Assembly (NCBI GenBank): GCA_003153375.1
Contig: PLYM01000227.1
Location: 1 to 34,190 of the forward strand
DNA length: 34,190 nt
Direction: 5' to 3'
Source of the DNA: Planctomycetaceae bacterium
GTDB taxonomy: Bacteria > Planctomycetota > Planctomycetia > Pirellulales > PALSA-1355
Both the position numbers and the translations under genes were made by a program. A model generated the notes under the pieces. The model was not told the origin of the DNA, made no database searches, and saw only the letters and a program-made list of their open reading frames with translations. Shown one piece after another: positions 33,808-34,190 of this stretch (position 1 is its first letter; every line of letters starts with the position of its first letter).

Positions 33808-34190
33808 CTATTCTAGCCCCAACTCGGCGAGTAGCCCATCGAGCGCGTCATCGTGCAGGTGAAATTTCGCGGCCACCTGGTCGATTGCTTGCACCACCGA
33901 CGGATTGCTCGCCAGATTGTGCAACGCTTTGCTGACCGGCGGCAAACTCAAGATGCCGCGCAGGCCAGCCGTGGAAATGGCGGGCACGGTCGGCAAACTG
34001 CCGAGCAGGCTCAGACCACTGGACACCGCGCTCGCTGCGCCGGACGTGCCGACAACTGTCGGCGAAACGGCGGCCGAAGCAGCCGGCGCCGCCGCGCCGC
34101 CGCCGTTGGGGGCGAACGGGCCGGTGGGGTTGGCCAGATAGTGCAATGTGAACACGTTGCTGATAGCCGTGGTGGCATCGCTGCCGTCCA
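33808..34190 (-). CDS. C-terminal part of a protein of unknown function (5' partial)
   Basis: The frame is open to the window edge. A GTG at 34155 exists, but the upstream codons (DGSDATTAISN) continue without a stop, so this is probably the end of a longer protein. The visible part has VFTLHYLANPTGPF, a low-complexity Ala/Ser/Gly/Pro-rich stretch and a C-terminal helical region (LHNLASNPSVVQAIDQVAAKFHLHDDALDGLLAELGLE). No family is recognised. It lies 78 bp upstream of the alcohol dehydrogenase gene on the same strand. Confidence 0.55.
   Translation of the reverse strand, partial: DGSDATTAISNVFTLHYLANPTGPFAPNGGGAAAPAASAAVSPTVVGTSGAASAVSSGLSLLGSLPTVPAISTAGLRGILSLPPVSKALHNLASNPSVVQAIDQVAAKFHLHDDALDGLLAELGLE

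Overview
The window looks like chromosomal DNA of a GC-rich planctomycete, probably of the Pirellulales type. This rests on gene content: two long PVC-type heme-binding CxxCH proteins, two secreted PQQ-like beta-propeller proteins opening with WPQFRG/WPQWRG, a degenerate SGNH protein next to one CxxCH protein, a proline-rich outer-membrane barrel protein and several secreted proteins of unknown role. No taxonomic search was possible, so this is inference from family knowledge.

Layout. 1-3503: the PHP end of a PolX-type DNA polymerase, a Fur-family repressor (minus) and sucC-sucD (plus). The repressor and sucC fire from back-to-back promoters whose -35 boxes form an inverted repeat. 3522-8019: a CxxCH protein and a beta-barrel protein, both minus. 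8185-14793: birA (plus), then a tightly coupled minus-strand operon (SGNH-like protein, CxxCH protein, RlmM-like rRNA methyltransferase) whose genes overlap by TAATG and TAGTG. 15001-17112: a very acidic small protein and an exported type B carboxylesterase. 17336-19601: a MacB/LolD-type ABC exporter pair.

19673-21712 is the unusual part, an AT-richer cassette that I read as a retron. It has a consensus-like promoter (TTGACA, 17 bp, GATAAA), a structured non-coding leader of about 200-240 nt, an 82-aa protein of unknown function, a 106-aa XRE-type helix-turn-helix protein and a 348-aa retron-type reverse transcriptase with NAxxH and YVDD motifs. The HTH and RT genes overlap by TGATG. The leader contains a TAGC context like that around known branching guanosines. 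Its 3' part holds the Shine-Dalgarno of the 82-aa gene in a position where it can be masked by pairing, which suggests the RNA or msDNA controls that gene.

A tRNA-Arg(CCG) and a near-perfect 102-nt foldback repeat follow. 22120-26494 carries an APC-type transporter, an SDR oxidoreductase (minus) and a PQQ-like propeller protein. 26528-29436 holds a second propeller protein, a lipoprotein and a small Lys-rich secreted protein (all minus). 29603-33729 is a minus cluster of an iron-type alcohol dehydrogenase, a PfkB sugar kinase (GTGA overlap) and a three-PAS histidine kinase with no visible response regulator. The window ends inside a further minus-strand gene.

The only gene-free stretch over 300 bases is 19602-19920, which holds a terminator-like hairpin, the retron promoter and the candidate retron RNA. 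CDS boundaries use start codons I judged from signal peptides, ribosome binding sites and overlaps; uncertain ones are noted.
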